Shown: piece after piece, positions 18,582 to 27,170 of the stretch
Numbering within the stretch: the first letter of the stretch is position 1
Layout of the letters: every line of letters begins with the position of its first letter
Source of the DNA: Acidimicrobiaceae bacterium
GTDB lineage: Bacteria; Actinomycetota; Acidimicrobiia; Acidimicrobiales; RAAP-2
Direction: 5' to 3'
Assembly: GCA_003167415.1 (NCBI GenBank)
Contig: PMTF01000022.1
Coordinates: 62,001-126,000 of the forward strand
Length of the DNA stretch: 64,000 nt
Program-made: the position numbers and the translations under genes
The notes under the pieces: generated by a model
What the model saw: only the letters and a program-made list of their open reading frames with translations
The model's database searches: none
Told to the model about the DNA's origin: nothing

Positions 18582-18598
18582 CTCCTGAGACTCAGGAG
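18582..18598. repeat. 17-bp palindrome over the ribosome site of the stub
   Basis: CTCCTGAG-A-CTCAGGAG, perfect 8-bp arms. In minus-strand RNA it can fold as CTCCTG/CAGGAG and bury the GGAG ribosome site in front of the GTG at 18575. Confidence 0.6.
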
Positions 18599-18672
18599 AC
18601 CCACAGGAAATCCTTAACGCGGGATTAGTCGATTGCTACCGACGATTTAAGGGGCCCGGCACAGTATCGGGT

Positions 18673-18960
18673 ATGAAAAAGAACTTCACCTCCTGGATAG
18701 TCACCATGTTGATCTCGCTGGGAACGTTCGCCGGTGTCCTCACCGCCATAGGCACGCTCGACGTGCCTATGGCCAGCACAGTTGCCGCCCCCGCGCAATT
18801 GACAGCGATACCCCTCACATCGAGCGCGTCGCCTTCGTCGCACGTGTCGAACACTCCGGTATCGCTCGCAACTCCGCCCGCCGGGGGCAGTGATGACGCG
18901 TCGTTCACGACGGGCTCGTCCTCCTCTCCCTCGTCCTTCGTAGCCGGTTCGGACAACTGA
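18673..18960 (+). CDS. Small secreted or anchored Ser/Thr-rich protein
   Basis: 95 residues: a basic start, one hydrophobic helix (about 7-28) and then a low-complexity Ser/Ala/Pro/Thr tail outside the membrane. No known domain. It ends two bases before the ferric-reductase-like gene, so it is the first gene of that operon. Its role is unknown; a small membrane partner for the reductase is possible by position only. Confidence 0.6.
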   Translation: MKKNFTSWIVTMLISLGTFAGVLTAIGTLDVPMASTVAAPAQLTAIPLTSSASPSSHVSNTPVSLATPPAGGSDDASFTTGSSSSPSSFVAGSDN

Positions 18961-18962
18961 CC

Positions 18963-20366
18963 ATGCCCACCTCGACGAACTACACCAAGCGGCCGTCGCT
19001 CCCGGGTCGCGCGACGGACCTGCCCGCGAGCCCGAATCGCGGTTCGGGACCGGCGCCGATGCCGCGCGTCGCCGATTGGTTCGCCTGGTTGGGCGGCCTC
19101 GGCCTCGGAGCCAGCGCCGCGTTCGCGCTCTCGCAAGATTCCTTGCACTCGGTGACGTCGATGGCGGGGTTCCTCGACGCCGTCGGACGACTGAGCGGCA
19201 TGGTGGGCACCTATCTACTGCTCGTGATGCTGTTGCTGATGGCGCGCATTCCCTGGCTCGAGCGCACGATCGGTCAAGACCGGCTCACTCGTTGGCACCG
19301 GCGCATCGGCGCCTGGCCGGTGGTGCTGATCACGATGCACGTGGTAACGCTGCTCTTCGGCTACGCCGCCACGGCCAAGACAAACGTCGTTAACCAGGCC
19401 GTCACGTTCATCCAGCACTACCCCGACATGCTGATGGCCTTCGTCGGCTTCGGATTGTTGCTCCTCGCCACGACCTTCTCGATTCCCCAGGTCCGACGCC
19501 GGTTGCGCTACGAGACGTGGTGGACCATCCACCTTGCGTTCTACTTCGCGGTCGCGCTCAGCTTCGCCCACCAGATCCGTACCGGCATCATCTTCCTGGG
19601 CCACCCGATGACGGTCGCGTTGTGGACGAGAGTCTTCGTCGGCGTGGCCGCCGTGCTGGTGATCTCGCGCATCGTGCGACCGATGCTGGCGAACCTGCGC
19701 TACCGCTTGCGCGTGACCTCGGTCGAAGAGGTCTCGCCGGGCGTGTTCGCCATCGTGATGCGCGGCCACCATCTTGAGCGCCTCAACGTCTCGGGCGGTC
19801 AGTACTTCCAATGGCGATTTCTCGCCCCGGGACTCCTCATCCACAGTCACCCCTACTCGCTCTCGGCCCTGCCGAACCCGCCGCATCTGCGCATGACGGT
19901 GAAGTCCCTGGGTGACCAGTCCTCCGCCCTCGCGCACCTGCGCCCCGGCACGCGCGTCTTCATCGAAGGTCCTTACGGCGTCTTCACGCGGCATCAGATA
20001 TCGACACCAGCCGTCACCCTCATCGGCGCGGGGGTGGGGGTGACACCATTGCGGGCCCTGCTTGAGGATCTCCCTCACGACGTCGCGGTGACGGTGCTGC
20101 TGCGGGCGTCCACCCCCGAGGACCTGGTGCACGCAGACGAGGTCCGCGCGCTCGTCAAGCAGCGACAGGGAACCTTCCACACCCTTCTGGGGCCACGACA
20201 ACGAGCGCGACTTGACCGCAACACCTTGAACAAACTGGCCCCGCGCGTTCGCGACAGTGACGTCTACATCTGTGGCCCCGAGGGTTTCAACGATGACGTC
20301 GCCAAAGCCGCCACCAGTTTGGGCGTGCCCAACACACGTATCCACCAAGAGGAGTTCTCATTCTGA
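18963..20366 (+). CDS. Ferric-reductase-like transmembrane flavoprotein
   Basis: 467 residues. The first half has six or so transmembrane helices with histidines placed for b-type haem (for example 'HRRIGAWPVVLITMHVV', 'WTIHLAFYFAVALSFAHQI'). The second half is an FAD/NAD(P)H reductase of the ferredoxin-NADP reductase type: 'HPYSLSALP' (FAD-binding RxYS-like motif), 'EGPYGVFT', 'LIGAGVGVTPLRALL' and the C-terminal 'DVYICGPEGF'. It should pass electrons from cytoplasmic NAD(P)H across the membrane. The downstream FMN-binding protein and ApbE suggest that the acceptor is an extracytosolic flavoprotein and not iron itself. Confidence 0.85.
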   Translation: MPTSTNYTKRPSLPGRATDLPASPNRGSGPAPMPRVADWFAWLGGLGLGASAAFALSQDSLHSVTSMAGFLDAVGRLSGMVGTYLLLVMLLLMARIPWLERTIGQDRLTRWHRRIGAWPVVLITMHVVTLLFGYAATAKTNVVNQAVTFIQHYPDMLMAFVGFGLLLLATTFSIPQVRRRLRYETWWTIHLAFYFAVALSFAHQIRTGIIFLGHPMTVALWTRVFVGVAAVLVISRIVRPMLANLRYRLRVTSVEEVSPGVFAIVMRGHHLERLNVSGGQYFQWRFLAPGLLIHSHPYSLSALPNPPHLRMTVKSLGDQSSALAHLRPGTRVFIEGPYGVFTRHQISTPAVTLIGAGVGVTPLRALLEDLPHDVAVTVLLRASTPEDLVHADEVRALVKQRQGTFHTLLGPRQRARLDRNTLNKLAPRVRDSDVYICGPEGFNDDVAKAATSLGVPNTRIHQEEFSF

Positions 20367-20851
20367 TGACTACACGTCGCACCCCTATGGTCGTCCTCGG
20401 CGCCGTTATTGGCCTCGTCGCGATCGGCAGCTTCCACGCAAGCCCGGCGGCGCTCGCCATGACGACGACCGCCCCCGCCCCGACGTCGCGCAGCGCGCCC
20501 ACGCCCACCAAACAATCGACGACGACCCCATCGGCACCAACAACCTCCAGCACACCAGCCGCCCCGTCGGCGGTGCGTAGCCAGACCGGCTCGACCGTCA
20601 ATTACAACTACGGCATGCTGGCGGTCTCGGTTACCGTCCAGGGCAAGACCATCACCAACATCTCGGTACCGTCACTCAACGACGGTGGCAATTCGTACTC
20701 CCAGAGCCTGGACTCGATGTCGATCCCCATCCTCACGAAGGAAGCCATGGCCGCCCAGAGTGCCCATATTCAGAGCGTCTCGGGTGCGAGCTACACCAGC
20801 GCCGGCTTCATCCAGTCCTTACAAAGTGCGTTGACGGCGTTGGGGATTTGA
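20366..20851 (+). CDS. Extracytosolic FMN-binding domain protein
   Basis: 161 residues: signal peptide or anchor (about 8-31), a Thr/Pro/Ser linker (about 32-68) and an FMN-binding domain like that of NqrC/RnfG. The flavin attachment motif reads SGAS-YTS at residues 139-145. FMN is normally esterified to Thr of SGAT, so here Ser142 (or Thr144) is the expected site. The start overlaps the reductase stop (TGATG). The next gene encodes ApbE, the enzyme that attaches FMN covalently. Confidence 0.85.
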   Translation: MTTRRTPMVVLGAVIGLVAIGSFHASPAALAMTTTAPAPTSRSAPTPTKQSTTTPSAPTTSSTPAAPSAVRSQTGSTVNYNYGMLAVSVTVQGKTITNISVPSLNDGGNSYSQSLDSMSIPILTKEAMAAQSAHIQSVSGASYTSAGFIQSLQSALTALGI

Positions 20852-20852
20852 G

Positions 20853-21668
20853 ATGACCACCTCGATCCTCGACCCGACCACCTGGACGATGCGTCGCGAA
20901 GAGGAGGTCATGGGCACCGTTGTCGTACTCGACCTCTACGGCGACGCCTCGGTGACCTCCGACGAACTGTCGCCCTCGCTGCACGCGGCGATCCACGAAC
21001 TCCACGAAGCCGACCGGATCTTTTCCACCTACGACCCGGCGAGCGCCTTGAGTCGTGTACGCGCCGGGACCCTGGAACTGGCTAACGCGCCGCGTGTCAT
21101 CAGCGACGTGTTCGAACTCTGCCGTGACGCACGAGAGCTGAGTGACGGGTGGTTCAATCCCTGGGGACTGGCCGGAGGTGTCGACCCGACGGGCTACGTG
21201 AAGGGCTGGGCCGCCCAGCGCGCGTTGGAGCAGCTGCGCGCAGGACCGGCGCGCGCGGCGATGGTCAACGCGGCTGGCGACCTGGTCTGCTTCGGCGTGC
21301 CGCACCCGGGCGAACTATTTCGTGTGGGTATCGCCGATCCCTTTCGAACCGACTCGTTGGTGGCGTTGGCGGATCTCCGGGCGGCTCTCGCGACGTCGGG
21401 CACCTACGAGCGCGGCGCCCATCTCATTGATCCCTTCACCGGTCGAACGGACGCCCGGCTCGCCTCGGCGAGCGTGAGCGGACCGGACCTCGGAATGTGT
21501 GACGCGTTGGCCACGGCGCTGTGCGTGGCCGGCGAGGGGATGCTCGCCACGATTCATTCGCTGGCCGGCTACGAGGCCTTCATCGTCGGACTCGACGGGA
21601 CGCGGCGGTGGACGACAGGTTTCGCGCTGGCTGGGGTAACTGATTACGATCTCACGGCCGCCGGGTAG
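20853..21668 (+). CDS. apbE: FAD:protein FMN transferase ApbE
   Basis: 271 residues of the ApbE family. It transfers FMN from FAD to a Thr/Ser of a partner protein on the outer side of the membrane with Mg2+. Family features are 'EEEVMGTVVVLDL', 'FSTYDPASALSR', 'GVDPTGYVKGWAA', 'AMVNAAGDLVCFG', 'ATSGTYERG...HLIDPFTG' and 'SVSGPDLGMCDALATAL'. No export signal is evident, so whether it acts inside or outside is unclear. It is the last gene of the four-gene flavin electron-transfer operon and starts one base after its target gene ends. Confidence 0.92.
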   Translation: MTTSILDPTTWTMRREEEVMGTVVVLDLYGDASVTSDELSPSLHAAIHELHEADRIFSTYDPASALSRVRAGTLELANAPRVISDVFELCRDARELSDGWFNPWGLAGGVDPTGYVKGWAAQRALEQLRAGPARAAMVNAAGDLVCFGVPHPGELFRVGIADPFRTDSLVALADLRAALATSGTYERGAHLIDPFTGRTDARLASASVSGPDLGMCDALATALCVAGEGMLATIHSLAGYEAFIVGLDGTRRWTTGFALAGVTDYDLTAAG

Positions 21669-21792
21669 AAACGTGTGGTCATTGTGCTCAAAATCGTGTG
21701 GTGTGCTCAGATTCACAAAATCAAGCAATCCGCTGCATCAGGGCGGTTGGAGTTTCGTTAACACCCCGCCAAGGGCGTGATTCCAGTTAGAA

Positions 21793-22094
21793 ATGGTCGT
21801 GCGCAAGATCATCCTTTCAACAATTCTGATGATCAGCGGACTGTCGTTGAGCGGGTGCGCCGGAGGGCCGTCGCCGTCATAGGTCCTCGGATACAACTCC
21901 AACCTCGATGGAAGCTGGCAGTGTTTCGGGGCGTTCCTTCAGGAGTCGCCGACCCGTCCCAATACGTGAGCGGCTGTAAAGCCGCGGCGTCGCAGTGGTT
22001 TGGCACATTCGAGGAAAAAGGCAGTCTGTCTGGCGGAGAAGTGATCACAATCATTCCTGGCAATCCCAAATACAGGATTGCGCCAGTCAATTAG
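21793..22094 (+). pseudogene. Decayed small lipoprotein gene
   Basis: An ATG at 21793 opens a 29-residue peptide that is a clean lipoprotein signal with lipobox LSGC (Cys22). It ends at TAG (21880-21882). The same frame continues with a plausible mature-protein stretch (GYNSNLDGSWQCFG), and after a frame change an open stretch to 22094 ('AASQWFGTFEEKGSLSGGE'). One in-frame stop plus a frameshift would explain a former lipoprotein of about 95 residues. A sequencing error or a true 29-residue lipopeptide are alternatives. Confidence 0.45.
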
Positions 22095-22133
22095 TCACGT
22101 CGGTATGAACGCGATTATCTGCGCTGGTCGGTT

Positions 22134-22961
22134 CTACAATTTACGCGACGCGAACAACAGATGCGTGCCACCGTCCAAAGCGCCCGGTTCAGCGCACGCC
22201 TCGATCTCGTGCTTCAAGAACCGAGCCCAACGATCAGGATCGGCTTCGAGTTCTTCGAGCACCGAGGCTTCATTGAGCGACGCCCAATTGCTCGCTGACA
22301 TAGCGGCCATTTCTCCGCCGCATTGGGCGACGAGATCCGAAATCTCTCGAGCCCGAAACATTTGGCACACGTGGACAGTCTGAGAATGTCGTAAATCACC
22401 CGTTTCGAACACCAAGTCATTGGCGTCTTCGCCGACCACCTTCATATCTTCCGTGGCGGCTTGAAGGAAATATCGCCATGATCCGAGTAACGACATCACC
22501 GAGGCGACGACGTAGCCTCCTGGCTTCGTGATGCGCATCAGTCCCGCGAGGGCGTCGTCGGTTTGTTCGAAGGCGTAGGAAAGCGGGCCACCGAACGCCA
22601 GCACCACATCAAACGTGTCATCGCCATAGCGCGAAGTGTCACAAACGTCGAGAAGTTCCCGAGATAACACCGCCGCTTCAGTCGGCGAATCCCCTACGAG
22701 TTGTCGATGAAGATCCAACTGAACGGGAGAGAAGTCGGTGACATCGATCGCGGCTCCGAGTCGCGCCAGGTCGAACGTGAAACGTCCCGGTCCGGCACCA
22801 ACTTCGAGCACGTGATCGCCCGGCTTCACGAAACGCTCCAGGAATTGGCGATGAACCTCGTACGCGACGCGCCCGCGTGGCGACGATTCCAGGCGTGTCC
22901 ACTCCGCTTCTCCGAGGTCGTCGTAGAACGCTCGCATTCGCTCACGATCATCCGTCGTCAC
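22134..22961 (-). CDS. SAM-dependent methyltransferase
   Basis: 275 residues, Rossmann-like class I methyltransferase. Motif I is 'VLEVGAGPGRFTFDLA', the acidic residue at the end of strand two is in 'AIDVTDFS', and 'DVVLAFGGPLSY' and 'ITKPGGYVVASV' are later motifs. The substrate cannot be told. It lies alone, divergent to the ice-binding gene, with a GTG start 6 nt after TACAGT. Confidence 0.85.
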   Translation of the reverse strand: MTTDDRERMRAFYDDLGEAEWTRLESSPRGRVAYEVHRQFLERFVKPGDHVLEVGAGPGRFTFDLARLGAAIDVTDFSPVQLDLHRQLVGDSPTEAAVLSRELLDVCDTSRYGDDTFDVVLAFGGPLSYAFEQTDDALAGLMRITKPGGYVVASVMSLLGSWRYFLQAATEDMKVVGEDANDLVFETGDLRHSQTVHVCQMFRAREISDLVAQCGGEMAAMSASNWASLNEASVLEELEADPDRWARFLKHEIEACAEPGALDGGTHLLFASRKL

Positions 22962-22967
22962 GAACTC

Positions 22968-22973
22968 ACTGTA
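22968..22973 (-). promoter_or_regulatory. -10-like TACAGT, leaderless spacing to methyltransferase
   Basis: TACAGT, 6 nt, GTG at 22961 on the minus strand; no Shine-Dalgarno sequence. Confidence 0.45.
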
Positions 22974-23045
22974 ATTAATTCAGTTGTGGCCTCGAACCAC
23001 GAACCGATTCGTCGTGCGGACATTCGAACCACTATGACATCTAGC

Positions 23046-23060
23046 TGTACAAGATGTACA
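23046..23060. promoter_or_regulatory. Palindromic operator-like site TGTACA-N3-TGTACA
   Basis: A 15-bp symmetric site in the 260-bp gap between the methyltransferase and the ice-binding protein. It has the size and symmetry of a dimeric repressor site. No regulator gene is adjacent, so the binding factor is unknown. Confidence 0.4.
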
Positions 23061-23224
23061 TTAGGCACCATGTGAATAACTTCTCAAGCGCCTGTTCAAT
23101 GTTTTGACCAAAATGTGTGGATCGCCGAGCCGTCCCCCTACGCTGTCCTTATGTAGTACTTATGAGGCTTGTCGTTTTGTCACTCCCGACTGGTGCACCA
23201 TGACGAACTTTGGGAAGGACATAT

Positions 23225-24313
23225 ATGTCCACGTCCGCACGACCTTCGAATTACCCTTCCTCGCGAAAGACGCTTAGCCGGGCTCGTCGCGGTCCTGGTC
23301 ATCGCACTGTTCCGCTGACCCTGCGACTCTCCTTCTCGACCATGTTGGTGACCGGAATTGCGTTCCTCACTTTGGCGGCCTTCGGCACCCAGTCCGCCGT
23401 AGCGGCCACGGCGACGGTCCCCCTCGGAACCGCGACGACCTTCGCCGTACTGGCTGGCAGTGCGATCACGGACACCGGTCCGACCACAATCACAGGCGAT
23501 ATCGGGCTCTCTCCGGGCAGCGCGATTACCGGAGCCTCGTCGATCACGCAAAACTCCGGGTCGACGTTCGTCGACGTCGCAACGGCCGTGACCGCCGAGA
23601 ACGACCTCACCACGGCCATGAATGCTGCCGCGGGCGCGACGGCCACCCAATCCGTCTCGGGAGACTTGGGCGGAACGACGCTGGTTTCCGGCGTCTATCA
23701 CTCCACCTCTTCCATCGGTCTCACGGGCACCGTCACGCTCAATGGTCAGGGCAATCCAGACTCCGTCTTCATCTTTCAGGCGGGATCGACGTTGACGACC
23801 GCATCGGGCAGCGTCGTTGCTCTGGAGAACGGGGCACAAGCGTGCAACGTGTTCTGGCAGGTTGGCAGCTCCGCCACGCTGGGGACCACCACGCAGTTTA
23901 ACGGTTCGATTCTCGCATCGACGTCGATCACGCTCAACACAAACGCGACGGTGACTGGTCGCGTCCTGGCGAGTACCGGCGCCGTCACCATGGATGCCAA
24001 CACGATCGCCGTGCCGACCTGTCTCCTGTCATCGTCGACGACAACGACAACGACCGTGCCGTCAACGACCACCACGGCGCACACGACGACCACCACGGTG
24101 CACACGACGAGCACGACCGTCAAGCCGGGTTCCAAGCCCGGTTCCTCGTCGACTACGACGCCAACGATCGTGATCCCCCTCGGCGCTCCGGCGACCGGTG
24201 CCGGTGGAACGGCGCGAATCGCCTCAATGCTTCTGCTTCCTCTGGGGCTCATCGCCCTGGGCTTGGCCGGAGTCGCGGGCCGATTTATTGTGCGAGCACG
24301 TCGCGCCAAGTAA
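23225..24313 (+). CDS. DUF3494 ice-binding-like surface protein
   Basis: 362 residues from the ATG at 23225, which follows a good ribosome site (ggaagga). The order is a long basic leader with a hydrophobic segment and an AVA-AT cleavage-like site (about 30-65), a DUF3494 domain (about 68-265) and a Thr-rich linker encoded by imperfect 21-bp repeats (24068-24109). It ends with a wall-sorting-like end: 'GAPATG', hydrophobic helix, basic tail. The DUF3494 pattern is clear in 'FAVLAGSAITDTGPTTITGDIGLSPG', 'VFIFQAGSTLTT' and 'NVFWQVGSSATLG'. Family members are beta-helical adhesins that bind ice or other surfaces. Confidence 0.85.
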   Translation: MSTSARPSNYPSSRKTLSRARRGPGHRTVPLTLRLSFSTMLVTGIAFLTLAAFGTQSAVAATATVPLGTATTFAVLAGSAITDTGPTTITGDIGLSPGSAITGASSITQNSGSTFVDVATAVTAENDLTTAMNAAAGATATQSVSGDLGGTTLVSGVYHSTSSIGLTGTVTLNGQGNPDSVFIFQAGSTLTTASGSVVALENGAQACNVFWQVGSSATLGTTTQFNGSILASTSITLNTNATVTGRVLASTGAVTMDANTIAVPTCLLSSSTTTTTTVPSTTTTAHTTTTTVHTTSTTVKPGSKPGSSSTTTPTIVIPLGAPATGAGGTARIASMLLLPLGLIALGLAGVAGRFIVRARRAK

Positions 24314-24509
24314 GTTCCGACCACCACCGCGAAGTCACTCGTCCGGCGTGAGACGACCACGCCTCCGGGCGTCGAGGAACTCACGTTTTGCATCGTTGCG
24401 CGTCAGTTCGATGGGCCGTTGTTCTTCACCCCACGGTTGACACGCGCCAAAATGTAGTGCAGCCGTTACTTACTTGGAAGGATCGGCCACGAGCAGGGGG
24501 TTGCGGTAC

Positions 24510-26354
24510 GTGAAGGACGACAAGTCGACGATCCCGAACATTGGCGACTTCTTCTACAGTTCCCCGGACCTGCTCTCGGTCTTCGGAAAGGACGGCGAAC
24601 TCATCCAGGTGAATCCAGCGTGGCACGAAATGCTGGGCTGGGATTTCGACCAACTGCGGGGCGTGCCGTTCACGGACTTCGTCCACCCCGATGACGTGCA
24701 AGCGACCGCGGACGAGTTTCGACTCGTGATCGAGGGACCGGAAGAGACGCGACGAGGCTTCGTCAATCGCCAACGTTGCCGAGACGGAACGTACCGGACA
24801 ATCTCGTGGAGTACCTTGCGAAAGGACGGATGGATTTGTTCGACGGGCCAAGACGTCACCGACCGCCTCGAGATACAAACCAAGTTGAACCAGAGCACCG
24901 CGGTAACCGAAGCGATGTTCGAGGCGGCCGCCGACTCCATCGTTATCATCGACCGAGACCTCATCATCATCGAGTCGAGCCCGGAGAGTGAACAGATCTA
25001 CGGCTACCCCGAACGGGGTCGACGAGGACGCACCGGGCTGAATATCATCGACGAACGCGACCGACCCTTCGTCGAGGCGGCCCTTCGCAAAACCTTCGAG
25101 ATCGATGAAGTGACGACGGTCAGCTTTCGCGCCCAACACGCCGACGGACACGAGATCACCCTCGAGACTCGAGGGCGAGCGCTGCGCAACCTCGACGGAT
25201 CGCCCGCGCGCGCGGTCTTCATCACGCGCGACGTCACGGCGGCGGCCCAAACCCAAGAAGCGCTCGCCGAGAACCTCGCCAAGCTACGCGCGATTATTGA
25301 CACCGCCGTCGACGCGATCGTCGTCATCGATCGAGAGGGTACGATTCTCGAGGTCAGTCCGGCGAGCGAGGCCATGTACGGCATTCCCGAGTCCCTCCGT
25401 CGCGGCCACTCCGCTCTCGAATTCGTGCACTACAACGATCAGGCCGTCGTCTTGGCCGCGATTCGGCGAATCTTCGACGAGGGTCGGGCCACCACGGCGC
25501 GATTTCGAGTGCGCCACGACGACGGGCACTGGGTCACCGTCGAGTCGCGGGGTCAAGCGCTCGACAACGGCGGCGAACCACCGATCGCCGCTGTCGTCAT
25601 CACCCGCGACATCTCCGAATCCGTCGCGCTCGAGCACGCGCTGGAAATCGCCCGGTCCGAAGCCGAACGCCACGACCACGCCAAGAGCGAGTTCATGTCG
25701 CGCATGAGTCACGAGTTGAGGACGCCGCTCAACTCGGTGATCGGATTCTCCCAACTACTGCAAATGGAGTCCAATGATCCCGATGTGCTGCGAATGTTGG
25801 GACACATCAACAACTCCGGGCAGCACCTCTTGAACCTGATCAACGAGATCCTCGATATCTCGAGGATCGAATCGGGACGCGTCATCGTGACCTTGCGCGC
25901 GGTGACACTCGATGACCTGATCCGCGACTGCGTGGGAATCATCACCCTGCAGGCGAGCCAACGCGGCCTCGACGTCGAAGTCGGTGACATCACCGATGCC
26001 CTGGTGCGCGCCGACCAACAACGCCTCCGTCAGGTACTGCTGAATCTTCTCTCCAACGCCATCAAGTACAACCGTCCGCAGGGCCGCGTCACGGTGAGCA
26101 CGGAGATCGTCGAGGACACGGTTCGTATTTCGGTGCGTGACACCGGACTCGGTATCAGTCCCGAGATGTTTGAGCGGCTCTTCATTCCCTTCGACCGACT
26201 CAACGTCGAATCGACCGGTATCGAAGGAACCGGACTGGGACTGGCCCTCTCGAAAAACCTGACCGAGGCGATGGGCGGCACGTTGAGCTTCGACAGCACG
26301 CCCGGCAAGGGTTCGGTCTTCACCATCCAACTGCCGATCTTCAAGGCTCAGTAG
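24510..26354 (+). CDS. Cytosolic three-PAS sensor histidine kinase
   Basis: About 614 residues from the GTG at 24510; an upstream TTG at 24474 is an alternative start. Three PAS domains follow one another (about 8-115, 130-240, 255-370), then a HisKA domain with the phospho-acceptor His401 in 'MSHELRTPLNSV'. The ATPase domain has N box 'NLLSNAIKYN', G1 'DTGLGIS' and G2 'GTGLGLALSKN'. No transmembrane helix is seen, so it should sense a cytoplasmic signal. No response regulator is encoded next to it. Confidence 0.9.
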   Translation: MKDDKSTIPNIGDFFYSSPDLLSVFGKDGELIQVNPAWHEMLGWDFDQLRGVPFTDFVHPDDVQATADEFRLVIEGPEETRRGFVNRQRCRDGTYRTISWSTLRKDGWICSTGQDVTDRLEIQTKLNQSTAVTEAMFEAAADSIVIIDRDLIIIESSPESEQIYGYPERGRRGRTGLNIIDERDRPFVEAALRKTFEIDEVTTVSFRAQHADGHEITLETRGRALRNLDGSPARAVFITRDVTAAAQTQEALAENLAKLRAIIDTAVDAIVVIDREGTILEVSPASEAMYGIPESLRRGHSALEFVHYNDQAVVLAAIRRIFDEGRATTARFRVRHDDGHWVTVESRGQALDNGGEPPIAAVVITRDISESVALEHALEIARSEAERHDHAKSEFMSRMSHELRTPLNSVIGFSQLLQMESNDPDVLRMLGHINNSGQHLLNLINEILDISRIESGRVIVTLRAVTLDDLIRDCVGIITLQASQRGLDVEVGDITDALVRADQQRLRQVLLNLLSNAIKYNRPQGRVTVSTEIVEDTVRISVRDTGLGISPEMFERLFIPFDRLNVESTGIEGTGLGLALSKNLTEAMGGTLSFDSTPGKGSVFTIQLPIFKAQ

Positions 26355-26392
26355 TCGCCGCGCACGTGACGCCTTCGCGAGCATTTCAATGA

Positions 26393-27064
26393 CTAGTGCG
26401 TCACCAGAAGGTCAAAACTAAGTAGATCAACGACCGAGTCGATGACGTCGTCGGCGCCATTGGCGATCAGTCGAGCTTGATCGTCATTGCCCGAAAGAAC
26501 GCCTACGCAGTAACCAGCACCGGCGCGAAGCCCGGCCACCATGTCCGAAGCGGTGTCGCCCACCACCATCATGGAACTGGCCGCGGTGATCTGGGACTTC
26601 AAAGCGCACCACCACAACATGTCCGGCGCCGGTCGACCGCGACCGGCGTCGGCGGGAGAGACGCGAAGCTCGAACAGGTCTCCCCAACCCAGCACGTCGA
26701 CGAGCGCTTCACGCGTCGTCGGCGAGAAGCCGGTCGTGAGGGCCACCTGCAGTCCGACGTCGCGCAAGGTCTCCACGGTCGAACGAGCGCCCGGGATCTC
26801 GCTGACGCCGAGCTCTTGGGCCGACTCCACGAAGTTCCGTTCGAAGGCCTCGTTGGCGATCGACCCCCGTTCGCCGAAGAGGGCCGTGAAGACCTCGATC
26901 TTCGACTGACCCATCGTCTCGACGACGTACGCCTCGGCCGACTCGGCCTCGTCGGCGCTGACTTCCAGGTCCTCAATCGTGCGCCGAAAGGCCACCAGCA
27001 CGAGGCCGTCGTCGAGGACGGTGGTGCCGGCCATGTCAAAGCAGATCAACTCGACGTCGTTCAT
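26393..27064 (-). CDS. Phosphonatase-like HAD hydrolase
   Basis: 223 residues from the ATG giving 'MNDVELICFDMAGTT', with AGGAG-type ribosome site upstream. Motif I is D-x-A-G-T (Asp10, Ala12), the variant found in phosphonoacetaldehyde hydrolases, where ordinary HAD phosphatases have a second Asp. Lys55 in 'MGQSK' lines up with the Schiff-base lysine of phosphonatase. Motif III and IV are in 'RPAPDMLWW' and 'VGDTASDMVAGL'. It may cleave a phosphonate aldehyde or be a relative with another substrate. No phosphonate transport or transaminase gene is nearby. Confidence 0.75.
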   Translation of the reverse strand: MNDVELICFDMAGTTVLDDGLVLVAFRRTIEDLEVSADEAESAEAYVVETMGQSKIEVFTALFGERGSIANEAFERNFVESAQELGVSEIPGARSTVETLRDVGLQVALTTGFSPTTREALVDVLGWGDLFELRVSPADAGRGRPAPDMLWWCALKSQITAASSMMVVGDTASDMVAGLRAGAGYCVGVLSGNDDQARLIANGADDVIDSVVDLLSFDLLVTH

Positions 27065-27170
27065 TGGAAACTCTCCTCCGCGATGGCCGGGGCGAGGGTC
27101 ATCCCTCGACCGCCGGCGCCAGTTGTGGCGCTCGACGAGTTGGTGTCGTCGACACAGCTCTTTGCGCGCA

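Noticed and set aside
24020-24130. Thr-codon repeats as a possible CRISPR or regulatory array
   Set aside because: The repeats are in frame, contiguous, encode linkers and have no spacers. No CRISPR array is present anywhere in the window.
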